From assembly GCA_016719945.1 (NCBI GenBank), contig JADJYE010000019.1:1-64000 (forward strand): DNA of 64,000 nucleotides. The letters run 5' to 3'. Each line of letters begins with the position of its first letter. Position 1 is the stretch's first letter. A program made the translations under genes and the position numbers. The notes below the pieces were generated by a model. That model ran no database searches and was not told where the DNA came from. It saw nothing but the letters and a program-made list of their open reading frames with translations. Of the stretch, positions 51,589 through 60,928 are shown piece by piece. This DNA comes from Polyangiaceae bacterium. Its GTDB lineage: Bacteria; Myxococcota_A; Polyangia; Polyangiales; Polyangiaceae.

Positions 51589-52104
51589 CTACTTCTGCGC
51601 GTTCGCCTTGAGGTACGCGACCACGTCGGCGATGTCCTTGTCCTTCACCTTGTCGGCGTAGGCCGGCATCGGCTTCTTGCCCTTCATGACGATCTCGAAG
51701 GCCTCGTCGATGTGCTTGTCGTCCCAGGTGAGCTTGTAGAGGTTCGGCGCCTTCTTACCGGGGGCCTTGGGGGTCCCGTGGCAGCCGGTGCAGTTGTTCG
51801 TCTCGAACACCTTCTGCCCGGCGGCGGTGTCGCCCGCGGCGACCATCTGCGCGCGGGTGGGGGGCGGCGCGCTGGCGGTCGCGGTGGCGGTCGCGGTGGC
51901 GGTCGCGGTGGCGGTCGCGGTGGTCGCGCCGCCGCCGGCGCCCGCGCCGCCCGCGTCGCTGCCGCCGGTCATGTCAGCCGTCGCGGTGGCGCTCGCCGAG
52001 GCGGTGCTGCCATCATCCGCGGTGTTCGCGGGCTGGCTCGGTCCACAGGCCGCCGCCACGAAAAAGCCGACGATCAACGCACTGGAAAGGTACAGGGTCT
52101 TCAT
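51589..52104 (-). CDS. c-type cytochrome lipoprotein
   Basis: A 171-residue lipoprotein cytochrome c. The lipobox is VAAAC in FFVAAACGPS; a low-complexity linker with Thr-Ala repeats follows, and a single class I cytochrome domain begins near residue 85 (AAGQKVFETNNCTGCHGTPK). Heme attachment is CTGCH (residues about 103-107) and the axial Met is in KKPMPAYADKV. The C-terminal helix is KDKDIADVVAYLKANAQK. It would shuttle electrons at the membrane surface. ATG 52104 with no operon partner; 72 bp separates it from the YhaN-like stop. Confidence 0.93.
   Translation of the reverse strand: MKTLYLSSALIVGFFVAAACGPSQPANTADDGSTASASATATADMTGGSDAGGAGAGGGATTATATATATATATATASAPPPTRAQMVAAGDTAAGQKVFETNNCTGCHGTPKAPGKKAPNLYKLTWDDKHIDEAFEIVMKGKKPMPAYADKVKDKDIADVVAYLKANAQK
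51875..51922. repeat. Perfect 12-bp tandem repeat, four units
   Basis: Four exact copies of gcggtcgcggtg within the cytochrome gene; on the coding strand each encodes Thr-Ala-Thr-Ala. The linker length should vary between strains by replication slippage, in steps that keep frame. Confidence 0.93.
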
Positions 52105-52176
52105 TGGCCGGGCTTATTACCACAACCCAGCGAGCCGCCGCACCACACGGCGGTTGCGGGGCCCCCTCCGTGCCGG

Positions 52177-55100
52177 TCACAGGATGACCACCTGGACCTC
52201 CGCAGCGGCCCGCCGCGCGAGCTCGACGACATGTTCGTGGTGCGTGAAGAGCAGCACCTGGATCTTCGGGGCGAGGCTCGCCAGGACGTCGAGCGTCGCT
52301 TGGGTTCGCGCGTCGTCGAAGCTCGCGAGCACGTCGTCGAGGACCAGGGGGAGCGGCTCGACGCCCTCGCAGTGGCGCTCGATCGTCGCGAGCCGAAGCG
52401 CGAGGAACAGCTGGTCGCGCGCCCCCTCCGAGAGGCCGTCGAGGGCGACCTCGTGCCCGCCCCGCACGCAGACCAGCTCGGGCTGGTCCTTGTCCGACAT
52501 GACGACGCGGAGGCGCTCGATGCTCCCTCCCGTGAGGCGACGGACGAGCTCCTCGGCGCGGGTCAGCACCGGGCCCTGGTGGAGCTGGCGATAGGCGTCG
52601 ATCTCCCGCTCGAGCACGGCGGCCGCGAGCCTCAACATCGCGTACCGGCGCGCGAGCCCGCGAGCCTTCGTGAGCAAGAGCTCAGCCCGCTCCGTGGGGC
52701 CCACGGCCTTCGACTCCTCGAACATCGGCAACGCCCGCTCGATCCCGCCTCGCCGCGACACCGCCCGGTCCCGCTCGCCTTGCAGCCTGGCTCTCTCGTC
52801 GATCAGGCGCAGCTCCTCCTCCTCGAGCGAGGTCGCGTCCAGCCCTGCGAGCTCACGCTCCAAGTCCTCCAGGGCGCGACCCTCCGACAGCACCCCTAGC
52901 TGAGCTTGGAGCTGCTCGATGTTGGCGTCGAGCGCGCGCGCTCTGGCGCTCTGCTCCTCGGCTGCCGGCAGCTCGGCGACCTCGCGCACCGCCGCGCGCT
53001 CGGCGCACGTCGTGAGGACCGCGTCGGCCGCCGCGAGCCTCGTTCGCTCGCGCTCGATGCCCTGGACGATCACCGCCAGCTGGCCCTCCGCTTCGCGCCG
53101 CTTCGACGCAACGTCACGCGCCCTGCCGAGCGCGGCCATCAACAGCTGCGCCCGCGCGATCGGCTCACCGGTAGCGTCTTCACGGCCGAGGGCGCGGGCT
53201 ACGACGCCGCAATATGCCGACAAGCTCTGTTCGCTCGCGGCGAAGCTCGCGAGCTCCTCCGCCGCCTTGGCGAGCCGCTCGCGTACGGAGGCTGCCGCTC
53301 GCCGGCGCTCCATCACCTCCTGCGCCCTCACGAGAGGCGCGCCTCCGCTCAGCCCGAGCCACGCCGCGCGCGCGTCCGCGCTCGCGGCGGCCTCGTCCCT
53401 TTGTCCTGCCGCGAGCGCTAGGCGCGCCCGGGCTTGAGCGAGGGCGACGACGAGGTCCTCGCGCTTCGCCGCCTCGCGCGTGGCCTCGGCGGCGCGCCGC
53501 TCCGCCGCTGCGAGCAGCGCTCGACCCTCGCCCAGCAGCTCCGCGAGCGCCTGACCCGCAGCGTGACCGAGCGCCGCCGCCAGCTCGGCCCCGGCCTCTC
53601 GCGCCTCGGTCTCCAGGGAGACGAGCTGAGCGTGCGCCCGCGCGCGCTCTGCCTCCGCGTCCAGGAATCGCCGCAGCCGCTCGGAGTACGAGCGATAGCC
53701 ATCCGGTGCGGCCAGCGCTGGTGCGCCCACCCGAGCCATCCGCTCGGCGGCGCCGCGCGCGATGGCCTGCTCGGCCGCTCGCGCGGCCTCGAGCCCCGCG
53801 CGGATCGGCGCCTCCTCGGCGCTCGCCCGCGCGAGCTCGGCCTCGACGCGCCGCAGCGCCGAGGCCCTCTCCGCGTCCGCCCGGAGTCGATCGGCGAGGC
53901 GGTCCGCCTGGTGGACGAGCGCCAGCAGGGAGGCCGCGGTCGAGCGCCGCTCAGCGGCTCCCGCGCCGAGCTCAGCCAGCGACAGGAGCGCGTCGTCGCG
54001 GACCTCCCTCGCGGCCGCGAGCTCGGCCTCGGTCACGACCGCACCTTGGTCGAGGATCTCCGCGCGCTCCTTCGCGAGCCGCGCTCGGGCGGCGGCGAGC
54101 TCATCCGCTTCACGGCCGAGGCGCTCTCGAGACAGGCGGTGCGCCGCGTGCTCGAGCGTCCACTCGTCGCCCTCCTCCAGTGGCGGCGGGGAGACCGTCG
54201 CGAGCTCAGCGCGCGCGAGCGACGACCCGACCGCCACGCACCCTCGCTCCGCCGCGAGGTCGAGGTCCCTCCCCCGCCGCGCGAGCTCGCGCCGGTCGGG
54301 CTCGCGAACGGCCGCGCGTTCGGCGGCTGCGAGGGCGATCCTCATGCGCCCCAGCGCAGCAGGGGCCGGCTCACCCGCGGGCGCCTCCGCCGAGCGAGCC
54401 GCCAGCTCGGCCTCGAGCTCGGCCACGCGAGCCATCGCCTCGGCGCGCTTCGTCTCCGCGTCGTCCCGCGCGGCGAGCGCCGTGAGCACCTCGCGCTCGC
54501 GCTCGGGCGTGAGCGCCGGCGCGCGCTCGTCGAGCTCCTCGAGCCGCCGCTCGTCGCGCGCGCGCTCGTCCGCGACCTCGCGCCGGCGCCGCTCGTCGCC
54601 GCACGCGGCGATCCTGGACGCGAGCGTCCGCAGCGCGTCCTCCGCGTCGATCTCGAGCAGCGCCCCGGCGCTGTCCTCCAGCTCCGCGAGCTTCTCCGCG
54701 CGCTGCGCCTCGAGGGACGCCAGCGCGCCAAGCGCGGTCACCCGATCGATCGCCGCGCGCTCTCGCTCCGCGCTCGCGCCCTCGGGCAAGAGCACGACCG
54801 GGCCGAGCGCAGCTCGCTGCGAGAGCGCGGCGCGCCTGGCAGTCAGCAGCGGCGCGGCCCTGACCACCCGCTCGAGCCGCCGCTGCAAGAGCTCGAGCGC
54901 GCGCAGCTCGGCCTCGGCCTCGTCACGCTCGTGTGCGGTCCTCGCCAGCTGCGCGACGTGGTCCTGGTAGACCGAGTGATGGGTCGCCAGCTCGCGGGCC
55001 TGTCGTCGCGCGTCTGCGAGCTCCTTCAGGGCGTGGTTGAGCGGGGGCTTGCGGCCGGTCGGCAGGAAGAGCGCGTCGGCCTCGTCGCGCAGGCGCTGAA

Positions 55101-55581
55101 GCAGCCTCGCGACCCCGGCCCCCGACGAGCCCGCGTCGAACAGGCTCTCACCGAGCGCGCCACGCTCGTCCATCAGGGCGCGGGCGCCGGCAGCGAGGCG
55201 AGCCTGGTCGAGCCCGTACAGGGATCGGAACAGCTCCCGGTCGACCCCCCGGAGCAGCGGCGAGAGGAGGCTGTCAGGGAGCGCTCGATCGTCGTCGTCC
55301 CGCAGCGTCTGCTTGCGGCCTCGCCGCCGGACGAAGCGTAGCGTCTCCCCCGCGCTCGTGAGGACGGTCCCGCCGACGCGCAGGTTCGCCGGCGCGTGCT
55401 TATGGGCGTCCTGCGTCGACTCGATGCCGAACAGCAGCCCCTCGAGCGCGCGCAGGCTCGTGCTCTTACCGGCTTCGTTGCGCCCGTACACGACGGTGAG
55501 CGCCTCTGGGCGCCCCGAGAAGTCGAGCTCGCGGTCGTCGAACGGGCCGAAGGCGAGCAGCCGGAGCGACAGGATCCTCAA
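52177..55581 (-). CDS. SMC/SbcC-like ATPase (YhaN family)
   Basis: A 1134-residue ATPase of the SbcC/Rad50 type as in YhaN. Walker A is VVYGRNEAGKSTSLRALEGL near residue 35, then the AAA_27 region (FRSLYGLDQARLAAGARALM). Residues about 180-970 are mostly Ala/Arg/Glu coiled coil, without an evident zinc hook CxxC. The C-terminal lobe has the signature LSEGARDQLFLALRLA near 1047 and Walker B LPLVLDDVLASFDDAR near 1075, followed by a D-loop His (LFTHHEH). It partners with the upstream metallo-nuclease, which it overlaps by 4 bp; the pair should process DNA ends in repair. Confidence 0.93.
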   Translation of the reverse strand: MRILSLRLLAFGPFDDRELDFSGRPEALTVVYGRNEAGKSTSLRALEGLLFGIESTQDAHKHAPANLRVGGTVLTSAGETLRFVRRRGRKQTLRDDDDRALPDSLLSPLLRGVDRELFRSLYGLDQARLAAGARALMDERGALGESLFDAGSSGAGVARLLQRLRDEADALFLPTGRKPPLNHALKELADARRQARELATHHSVYQDHVAQLARTAHERDEAEAELRALELLQRRLERVVRAAPLLTARRAALSQRAALGPVVLLPEGASAERERAAIDRVTALGALASLEAQRAEKLAELEDSAGALLEIDAEDALRTLASRIAACGDERRRREVADERARDERRLEELDERAPALTPEREREVLTALAARDDAETKRAEAMARVAELEAELAARSAEAPAGEPAPAALGRMRIALAAAERAAVREPDRRELARRGRDLDLAAERGCVAVGSSLARAELATVSPPPLEEGDEWTLEHAAHRLSRERLGREADELAAARARLAKERAEILDQGAVVTEAELAAAREVRDDALLSLAELGAGAAERRSTAASLLALVHQADRLADRLRADAERASALRRVEAELARASAEEAPIRAGLEAARAAEQAIARGAAERMARVGAPALAAPDGYRSYSERLRRFLDAEAERARAHAQLVSLETEAREAGAELAAALGHAAGQALAELLGEGRALLAAAERRAAEATREAAKREDLVVALAQARARLALAAGQRDEAAASADARAAWLGLSGGAPLVRAQEVMERRRAAASVRERLAKAAEELASFAASEQSLSAYCGVVARALGREDATGEPIARAQLLMAALGRARDVASKRREAEGQLAVIVQGIERERTRLAAADAVLTTCAERAAVREVAELPAAEEQSARARALDANIEQLQAQLGVLSEGRALEDLERELAGLDATSLEEEELRLIDERARLQGERDRAVSRRGGIERALPMFEESKAVGPTERAELLLTKARGLARRYAMLRLAAAVLEREIDAYRQLHQGPVLTRAEELVRRLTGGSIERLRVVMSDKDQPELVCVRGGHEVALDGLSEGARDQLFLALRLATIERHCEGVEPLPLVLDDVLASFDDARTQATLDVLASLAPKIQVLLFTHHEHVVELARRAAAEVQVVIL

Positions 55582-56846
55582 GGTGGCTCCAGGTCGCTCC
55601 GGTCGACCAGGTGCGCCACGAGCATCTCCTGCACGTCACGGAGCACCTCGGGCAGGCTCCCCGGATCGTCGAGGAACGCGAACGCTGGGTCCTTGCGGAT
55701 CTCTTCGGGGAGCTTCGCGGCGAGGTCCGCCAGGCAGGCCATGAGGCTTCGCGCGACCGCCTCGTCGGTCGCGGCCTCGTCTGCGGCTCGCATGAGGAGC
55801 GCGATGGGGTCGCGGCTCTTCGCGAGCGCGGCGGTGTCCAGCAGCGAGCGCGTCCGGGCGCGGATCTCGCCGACCCACAGCCCTTCGCCCCCCACGTCGA
55901 CCGCCGCGGCGCGGACCTCCGCCGCGAGCCGCTCGCCCCTTTTGACGAGGTCCCCGTGTGCCCGGCTCGCGCCAGCGATCGTCACCCGGGCCGCCAGCAT
56001 GCGCCCCTCCGCGGCGCGCACCCCATCGTCGAGCTCCTCGCGCACGCGCTCGACCACGTCGGCGAGGCCGGTCAGCTCGGACGCGTCGATCACGCAGTCG
56101 AGCCAGCGCACCTGATCGAGGTCGCGGTGCTCGACCCCCGCGACGCGCCCACCCTGGACCTCGATCAGCGTCGCGCCCTTCGCGCCCTGCTCGCGGACAT
56201 GACGGCCTTGCAGGTTCCCCGGGTACACGACGTAAGGTGAGCGGCTGACGATCTCCCTCGCGTGGACGTGGCCGAGCGCCCAGTAGTCGTAGCCCTTGTC
56301 CGAGAGGACCGCGAGAGACGTCGGCGCGTAGGGCTCGTGCCCCTCGCGGCCGCCCAGGGCGGTGTGCAACATCCCGACGTTGAACGCGCCGCTCTCCGCG
56401 GGCGGGTAGCGGCGCGCGAGGTCTTCCCGCACGTCCCGCACCGCGAAGCCTTGTCCGTGCACGACCACGTCGATGCCCTCGTAGCGCACGCTCTCGGGGG
56501 CGTGCGTCGACAGCTCGCGCACGTTGTCGGGCAGCTTCAGGTGCTTCGCGATCTGGCTCTCGGCGTCGTGGTTGCCGCGCACGATGACGATCGGGATGTC
56601 GGCCTCGCGCAGCCGCCTCGCCTGCGCGACGAAATACAGGCCGGTCGAGTAGTCCTTCCACGCGCCGTCGTAGAGGTCCCCCGAGATCAGGACCAAGCTC
56701 GCGCGCTCCGAGATCGCGACGTCGAAGAGCCGCGCGAGCGCCGCGCGCGTCGCCGTCCGCAACGCGACCTTTGGGCAGCCGTCGTACGCCTCGAGGCCCA
56801 CGAGCGGGCTGTCGAGGTGGATGTCGGATGCGTGAACGAGGAGCAA
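55578..56846 (-). CDS. SbcD/YhaO-type DNA exonuclease (metallophosphoesterase)
   Basis: A 422-residue calcineurin-like nuclease of the Mre11/SbcD/YhaO type. Metal motifs: LVHASDIHLDSPLVGLEAY (DxH), LVLISGDLYDGAWKD (GDxxD), IVRGNHDAESQIAKH (GNHD), and GHVHAREIVSRSPYVVYPGN (GHxH). YVVYPGNLQGRHVREQG is characteristic of the YhaO branch. The C-terminal capping region is helical. Together with the YhaN-like ATPase (4-bp overlap) it forms a complete nuclease-ATPase pair. It is divergent from the kinase gene starting at 56888 (41 bp gap). Confidence 0.94.
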   Translation of the reverse strand: MLLVHASDIHLDSPLVGLEAYDGCPKVALRTATRAALARLFDVAISERASLVLISGDLYDGAWKDYSTGLYFVAQARRLREADIPIVIVRGNHDAESQIAKHLKLPDNVRELSTHAPESVRYEGIDVVVHGQGFAVRDVREDLARRYPPAESGAFNVGMLHTALGGREGHEPYAPTSLAVLSDKGYDYWALGHVHAREIVSRSPYVVYPGNLQGRHVREQGAKGATLIEVQGGRVAGVEHRDLDQVRWLDCVIDASELTGLADVVERVREELDDGVRAAEGRMLAARVTIAGASRAHGDLVKRGERLAAEVRAAAVDVGGEGLWVGEIRARTRSLLDTAALAKSRDPIALLMRAADEAATDEAVARSLMACLADLAAKLPEEIRKDPAFAFLDDPGSLPEVLRDVQEMLVAHLVDRSDLEPP

Positions 56847-56887
56847 GGCCGTGACCTCCGCGGGCGAGAGTAAGCTACCATCCTGCC

Positions 56888-58975
56888 GTGACGTCGGCCG
56901 GGCCTGCCTCAGGTGACGAGGACCTCGAGGTCTTGATCGGGAGCGAGCTCGCGTCCGAGACGACTGCCAAGTGCGTGTACCGCATCTTGTCGCGGGTGGG
57001 GGAGGGCGCGATGGGGGTCGCCTTCTACGCGATGCGGATCGCGCCCGAAGGCGAGTGTGGCGTCGTCGTGAAGATCCTCCGCCCCTGGTTCGTGCAGCAG
57101 TGGGGCAAGACCGCCGAGCTCATCGTCCAGAAGGAGGCGGTCGCGCTCGGTCGCCTCAACGAGCGCGTCCCCCCGACGCCCTTCGTCGTCCGTCTCATCG
57201 ACACCGGCTCGGTCGACGTCCGCTGTCGAGGCGTCAGAGTGCGGACCCCCTGGCTCGTGGTCGAGTACGTCCACGGCGGCGTCGAGGGCACCACGTTGAG
57301 CCAGCGTGTCATGCACGCCATCCGCACGACGGGCCACGCCTTCGACGCCCAGCGCGCCGCGAACCTCGTCGACGCCATCGGCCAGGGGCTCTCGGCAGTG
57401 CACGAGGTCGGGGTCATCCACCGCGACATCAAGCCCGACAACGTGCTGTGCTGCGGCTTCGGCGACGACGAGATCTTCAAGATCGCAGACTTCGGCGTGG
57501 CCCGACCCACGGGTGTGGCGGCGACCTTCGGCGGCTTCATCGTGGGGACCCTCGGCTACGCGGCGCCCGAGCTCGCGACGATGGACACCAAGGCGGTCGG
57601 CAGCTGGAGCGACGTCTTCAGCATGGCGTCGGTCGTCTACTTCGTGCTCACGGGACAAGAGTACTTCGACGTGAAGTCCCCCTCCGACGCGCTGATGGCG
57701 GCCCTCGCGAACACGCGCCGCTCGATCCGCGAGGCCCCGTGGCTCGACCCCGCGCTCCGCGCCAACGCCGAGGCGTGCAAGGCGATCGACTTTGCCCTCG
57801 CGGTGGGGACGGCCGGCAAGACCGAGGTGCGCCCCCAGCGGGCCGACGCGCTCGCGATGATGATCGCCCCCTGGCTGCGGTCCGAGGCGCCGAGGTTCAG
57901 CCTCGTCAACAAGCGTCGCGCGCACCTCGAGGAGTCCGACGAGACCACGCAGCTCGTCGCGTGGCAGTGGACCCCCCTCCGGTTTCCCGGGACCTTCGGC
58001 AAGGTCATCCGCGACGTCGCGTGGGACGGCGACGGCCGCTGCATGGCCGCGACCAACGAGGGCCTCGCCTTCTGGAACGGCTCGCAGTGGAAGGACGTCT
58101 CGCACGAGGGCATCTCGGATCCCGCGTCGATCCGCTTCGTGCGCAGGGTCGGTCCTGGGCAGTGGCTCGTCGGCGGTGACGAGGCCACGTTCGCGATGTA
58201 CTCGTCCGAGGGCCCGCGCGAGGTGCGGCGCTTCGCGGACGCTGGCCTGCGGTACGAGCTGCTCTCCGGGGACATCGATGACATCGCTGTCATGATCGGG
58301 ACCGCCAACGAGGGTCCTCCTCAGCTGTGCTGCCTCACCTCGCGCCGCTGGCTCAAGCCCCTGCCGATCGAAGGTGTCGCTGCGATCACCCGGCTCGCGC
58401 GCATCGGCGACGCGAAATGGCTGCTGGTCGGGCGCGCCACGGACGGGGGCGGCTACGCCGCGGTCGTGCGGCCGCTCGAGTGGAGCCTCGAGCGCGTCGA
58501 GACGCCGTTCGTTCGGGCGTTCCTCGCGTGTTATGGCGAGGCGAGCGCCAACTCGGGCCTGGCGGTCGGGGCGAGCGGCGCCGTCGTCTGGGTCTACCCC
58601 AACGGCGTGCGCCACGAGTTCGTCGAGGGAAAGCCCGACCTCTCCGCCGCTGCCATCGACGCCTCGGGCCGCGGCTGGGCGGCGAGCGCTGGCCGCATCT
58701 GGATGCACCACCGCACCGCCCACGCGACGGGCCGCGTCGAGCCGCCGCTCGGTCAGTGGGACGTCATGTGGCAAGACGACTCGTGGACCGCGCCGATCGT
58801 CGCGCTCTTCACCGAGCCCGGCGTGGTGGTGGGGATGACCGCGGACGGCGGCATCATCGAGGGCCGAACCACGAGCTCCCGCAGCCCCTCCGGCTTCCCA
58901 CCTCCCGACACGAGCCTGCGCAAGAACCAAGGCGATCAGGCCCCGCAGACCGAGCGCATCCCGTCTCGTCGATGA
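56888..58975 (+). CDS. Ser/Thr protein kinase fused to beta-propeller-like domain
   Basis: A 695-residue protein from GTG 56888. The kinase (about residues 25-315) has ILSRVGEGAMGVAFYAMRI, GVVVKILRPWFVQQ (ATP Lys), VGVIHRDIKPDNVLCC, IADFGVARPTG and VGTLGYAAPELA. No membrane helix is visible. Residues about 350-660 are beta strands with Trp-rich repeats (VAWDGDGRCMAATNEGLAFW, GSQWKDVSHEGISD, RVGPGQWLVGGDEATFAMYS, ASGRGWAASAGRIWMHHRTA), which look like a 5-7 bladed propeller. The C-terminal tail is Pro/Ser/Arg-rich. Probably a cytoplasmic kinase with an interaction or sensing propeller. Confidence 0.88.
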   Translation: MTSAGPASGDEDLEVLIGSELASETTAKCVYRILSRVGEGAMGVAFYAMRIAPEGECGVVVKILRPWFVQQWGKTAELIVQKEAVALGRLNERVPPTPFVVRLIDTGSVDVRCRGVRVRTPWLVVEYVHGGVEGTTLSQRVMHAIRTTGHAFDAQRAANLVDAIGQGLSAVHEVGVIHRDIKPDNVLCCGFGDDEIFKIADFGVARPTGVAATFGGFIVGTLGYAAPELATMDTKAVGSWSDVFSMASVVYFVLTGQEYFDVKSPSDALMAALANTRRSIREAPWLDPALRANAEACKAIDFALAVGTAGKTEVRPQRADALAMMIAPWLRSEAPRFSLVNKRRAHLEESDETTQLVAWQWTPLRFPGTFGKVIRDVAWDGDGRCMAATNEGLAFWNGSQWKDVSHEGISDPASIRFVRRVGPGQWLVGGDEATFAMYSSEGPREVRRFADAGLRYELLSGDIDDIAVMIGTANEGPPQLCCLTSRRWLKPLPIEGVAAITRLARIGDAKWLLVGRATDGGGYAAVVRPLEWSLERVETPFVRAFLACYGEASANSGLAVGASGAVVWVYPNGVRHEFVEGKPDLSAAAIDASGRGWAASAGRIWMHHRTAHATGRVEPPLGQWDVMWQDDSWTAPIVALFTEPGVVVGMTADGGIIEGRTTSSRSPSGFPPPDTSLRKNQGDQAPQTERIPSRR

Positions 58976-59003
58976 GCTCCGCGGGGGGAGGCCGCACGCG
59001 GGC

Positions 59004-60464
59004 TCAGTCCTCCGAGGAGAACACGACCTTCCCGACCTTCGCCTCTTCTTCGCTCGCGGCGTCGCGCTCCGCCTGCACGGCTTTGGCCTCGAGCTCGAGG
59101 TCCTTGAACCGGTAGCGGATCCCCTGCGCCGCCTGGTCGAGGTCGACGTCGCCTCCGAGCGCCACGACCGCGGCGGTGATCTCCTTGTCCGACGGCTCGA
59201 CGCCCGTCGCGACGCGATAGCGCTGCTTGAGCTCGTCGTCGCTGACCCCGCCGCGCTGGGTCGACTCGAGCACGCCCTGGAGCAGCGCTCGTCGGCCATT
59301 TTCGCGCTGCACGGCGCGGACCTTGCGCCCGCGAAGCGCGAGGCGCGCGAGCGGGATCAGGAACAGCAAGAAGGAGAACACGAACGGGATGACCCCGAGG
59401 ACGATCGGCAGGCCCGGCGGCGGGATGAGCTCGGGCTTCGTCTGCGTGAAAAGCGCGATCATGCGCTCGATCGTCAGCCCCGTCGCGAGCACCCAGCCCG
59501 ACATGACCAGGTTGAACCCGTTGAGCGCCCCGATGAGCAGATCGGACGACGACGGGTTGCCGGTGATCGGGGGGACCTCCTCGCGCCTCGCCCAGATCGG
59601 CGGCGCCCGGCGCACGCCGCGCTCCTCCACGGTCTTGCGCAGGTCCGGGAAGCGATAGGCGATGCCGCCCTCTTCGGAGACCTCCACCGACCCGCCGTAG
59701 TCGAGCATCAGCCGCGACATCATCGGGTCCACCACGTCGCGAGGCTGGCCGGTGACACGCATCACGTCCGCGAGCCCGATGCGGCCCTTGCCGGCACGGA
59801 TCTCCGCGAGGACGGCGCGCATCGGCGCATTCGGATCCTCGGGCGCCGGCTTGGGCCCGAAGAAGAACTGGTCGACCCGCTGGTAGAAGGGCGCCTGCGG
59901 CTGATCTTGCTCGACCCACCCCTGCTTCCAGCCGCCCGAGCGCGAGCGCGAGCGCGGGCGGAGCTCGTCGTACCCGCCGACCGCGAAAGGCGAAAACGGA
60001 TGGAACGTCCAGAACAGCGCCTCGCCGACGAGCCGGAACAGCGCGTACGCGAGCCACCCGAGGCGGCCGCCGTCGCGGTCCTCCGATTTGCTGAACATCA
60101 GGGCGATCAAGATCGCCACGAAGATCACGACGTACCCGACGAGCACGATCGACACCCACGCGCGCACGACGAAGCGCGCCGCGCCCGAGAGCCAAGCGCC
60201 GACCTTGTGCAGGGCTGCGCGAAGCGCCGTGGTGGTCTCCCACGGTTTCGTGAAGCCGTGTGGGAAGCGGAAGAGGATCTCGCCCTCCTCCGTGGCCTTG
60301 AGGTGGCCCCGGTATTCGCTCGTGAGCGCATGCAAGCCCGCCTCGGCGTCGCGCAGCGAGAGCCCGCTGGCCGCGGCGGCGTCTGCGACCGTGAAGTCCC
60401 GGCCGCTCGGGTCGAGCGCCTTCTGCAGCGTCTCCGCCGCGGCCTCGGGCTTCATGGGGGTCAC
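59004..60464 (-). CDS. Membrane protein with three winged-helix-like repeats
   Basis: A 486-residue conserved-looking membrane protein of unknown function. Three similar blocks occur: residues about 20-75 (TVADAAAASGLSLRDAEAGL, ending GEILFRFPHG), about 225-290 (IGLADVMRVTGQPRDVVDPM, ending GGIAYRFPDL) and about 400-460 (SDDELKQRYRVATGVEPSDK, ending QGIRYRFKDL). Each looks like a winged-helix unit with a G-I-x-[FY]-R-F strand. Between them are two membrane regions: about residues 98-125 (SIVLVGYVVIFVAILIALMF) and 325-385 (PIVLGVIPFVFSFLLFLIPL). The blocks would all be cytoplasmic. No catalytic motif. Confidence 0.72.
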   Translation of the reverse strand: MTPMKPEAAAETLQKALDPSGRDFTVADAAAASGLSLRDAEAGLHALTSEYRGHLKATEEGEILFRFPHGFTKPWETTTALRAALHKVGAWLSGAARFVVRAWVSIVLVGYVVIFVAILIALMFSKSEDRDGGRLGWLAYALFRLVGEALFWTFHPFSPFAVGGYDELRPRSRSRSGGWKQGWVEQDQPQAPFYQRVDQFFFGPKPAPEDPNAPMRAVLAEIRAGKGRIGLADVMRVTGQPRDVVDPMMSRLMLDYGGSVEVSEEGGIAYRFPDLRKTVEERGVRRAPPIWARREEVPPITGNPSSSDLLIGALNGFNLVMSGWVLATGLTIERMIALFTQTKPELIPPPGLPIVLGVIPFVFSFLLFLIPLARLALRGRKVRAVQRENGRRALLQGVLESTQRGGVSDDELKQRYRVATGVEPSDKEITAAVVALGGDVDLDQAAQGIRYRFKDLELEAKAVQAERDAASEEEAKVGKVVFSSED

Positions 60465-60489
60465 TGCGATGGGCTTAGCACGCGCACCG

Positions 60490-60888
60490 CTAGAAGCCGC
60501 CGGTGCACGCCGGGTTCGACGGGTCGTCGAGGCACGCGCTGGAGATGCAGATGCCGTACGACGTGAGCTCCGACGTGCAGCCGAGCTGGTCCGGGTTGCA
60601 GATGTCGAGGTCGGTCGACGCGCACTCGATGAACGCCGTGAACTGCTCGAGGCATCCGAGCGTCACGTTGTTGGCGGCCTGCTCGTCGCAGAACGTCGAG
60701 CACTCGCCCACGGGCGAGCACACCGAGAGGTCCTCGCAGAACGTGTTGCAGGCGCGGTCGTAGCGCGACTGCTGGCTCGAGCCGCCGCCGCCCCCCCCGT
60801 CGCCGTCTTCACCCAAGACCACGTTCGCGCCGCATCCGACCGCGCACAGACCCAGGACGATGCCGAGAGCCGCCTTCACGAGGTGCAC
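60490..60888 (-). CDS. Small cysteine-rich lipoprotein
   Basis: A 132-residue lipoprotein: signal ALGIVLGLCAVGCGANVV with lipobox CAVGC, Gly/Asp/Ser linker, and a mature domain with 12 Cys in evenly spaced pairs (RACNTFCEDLSVCSPVGEC, STFCDEQAANNVTLGC, SACLDDPSNPACTGGF). Likely surface-exposed and disulfide-stabilised. No family is recognised. It lies 25 bp before the membrane protein's start on the other side and 40 bp after hslO, same strand. Confidence 0.72.
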   Translation of the reverse strand: MHLVKAALGIVLGLCAVGCGANVVLGEDGDGGGGGGSSQQSRYDRACNTFCEDLSVCSPVGECSTFCDEQAANNVTLGCLEQFTAFIECASTDLDICNPDQLGCTSELTSYGICISSACLDDPSNPACTGGF

Positions 60889-60928
60889 CTTACTCTCTTT
60901 GGTCCGGGGAAGGGGAGGGGCAACCGGC

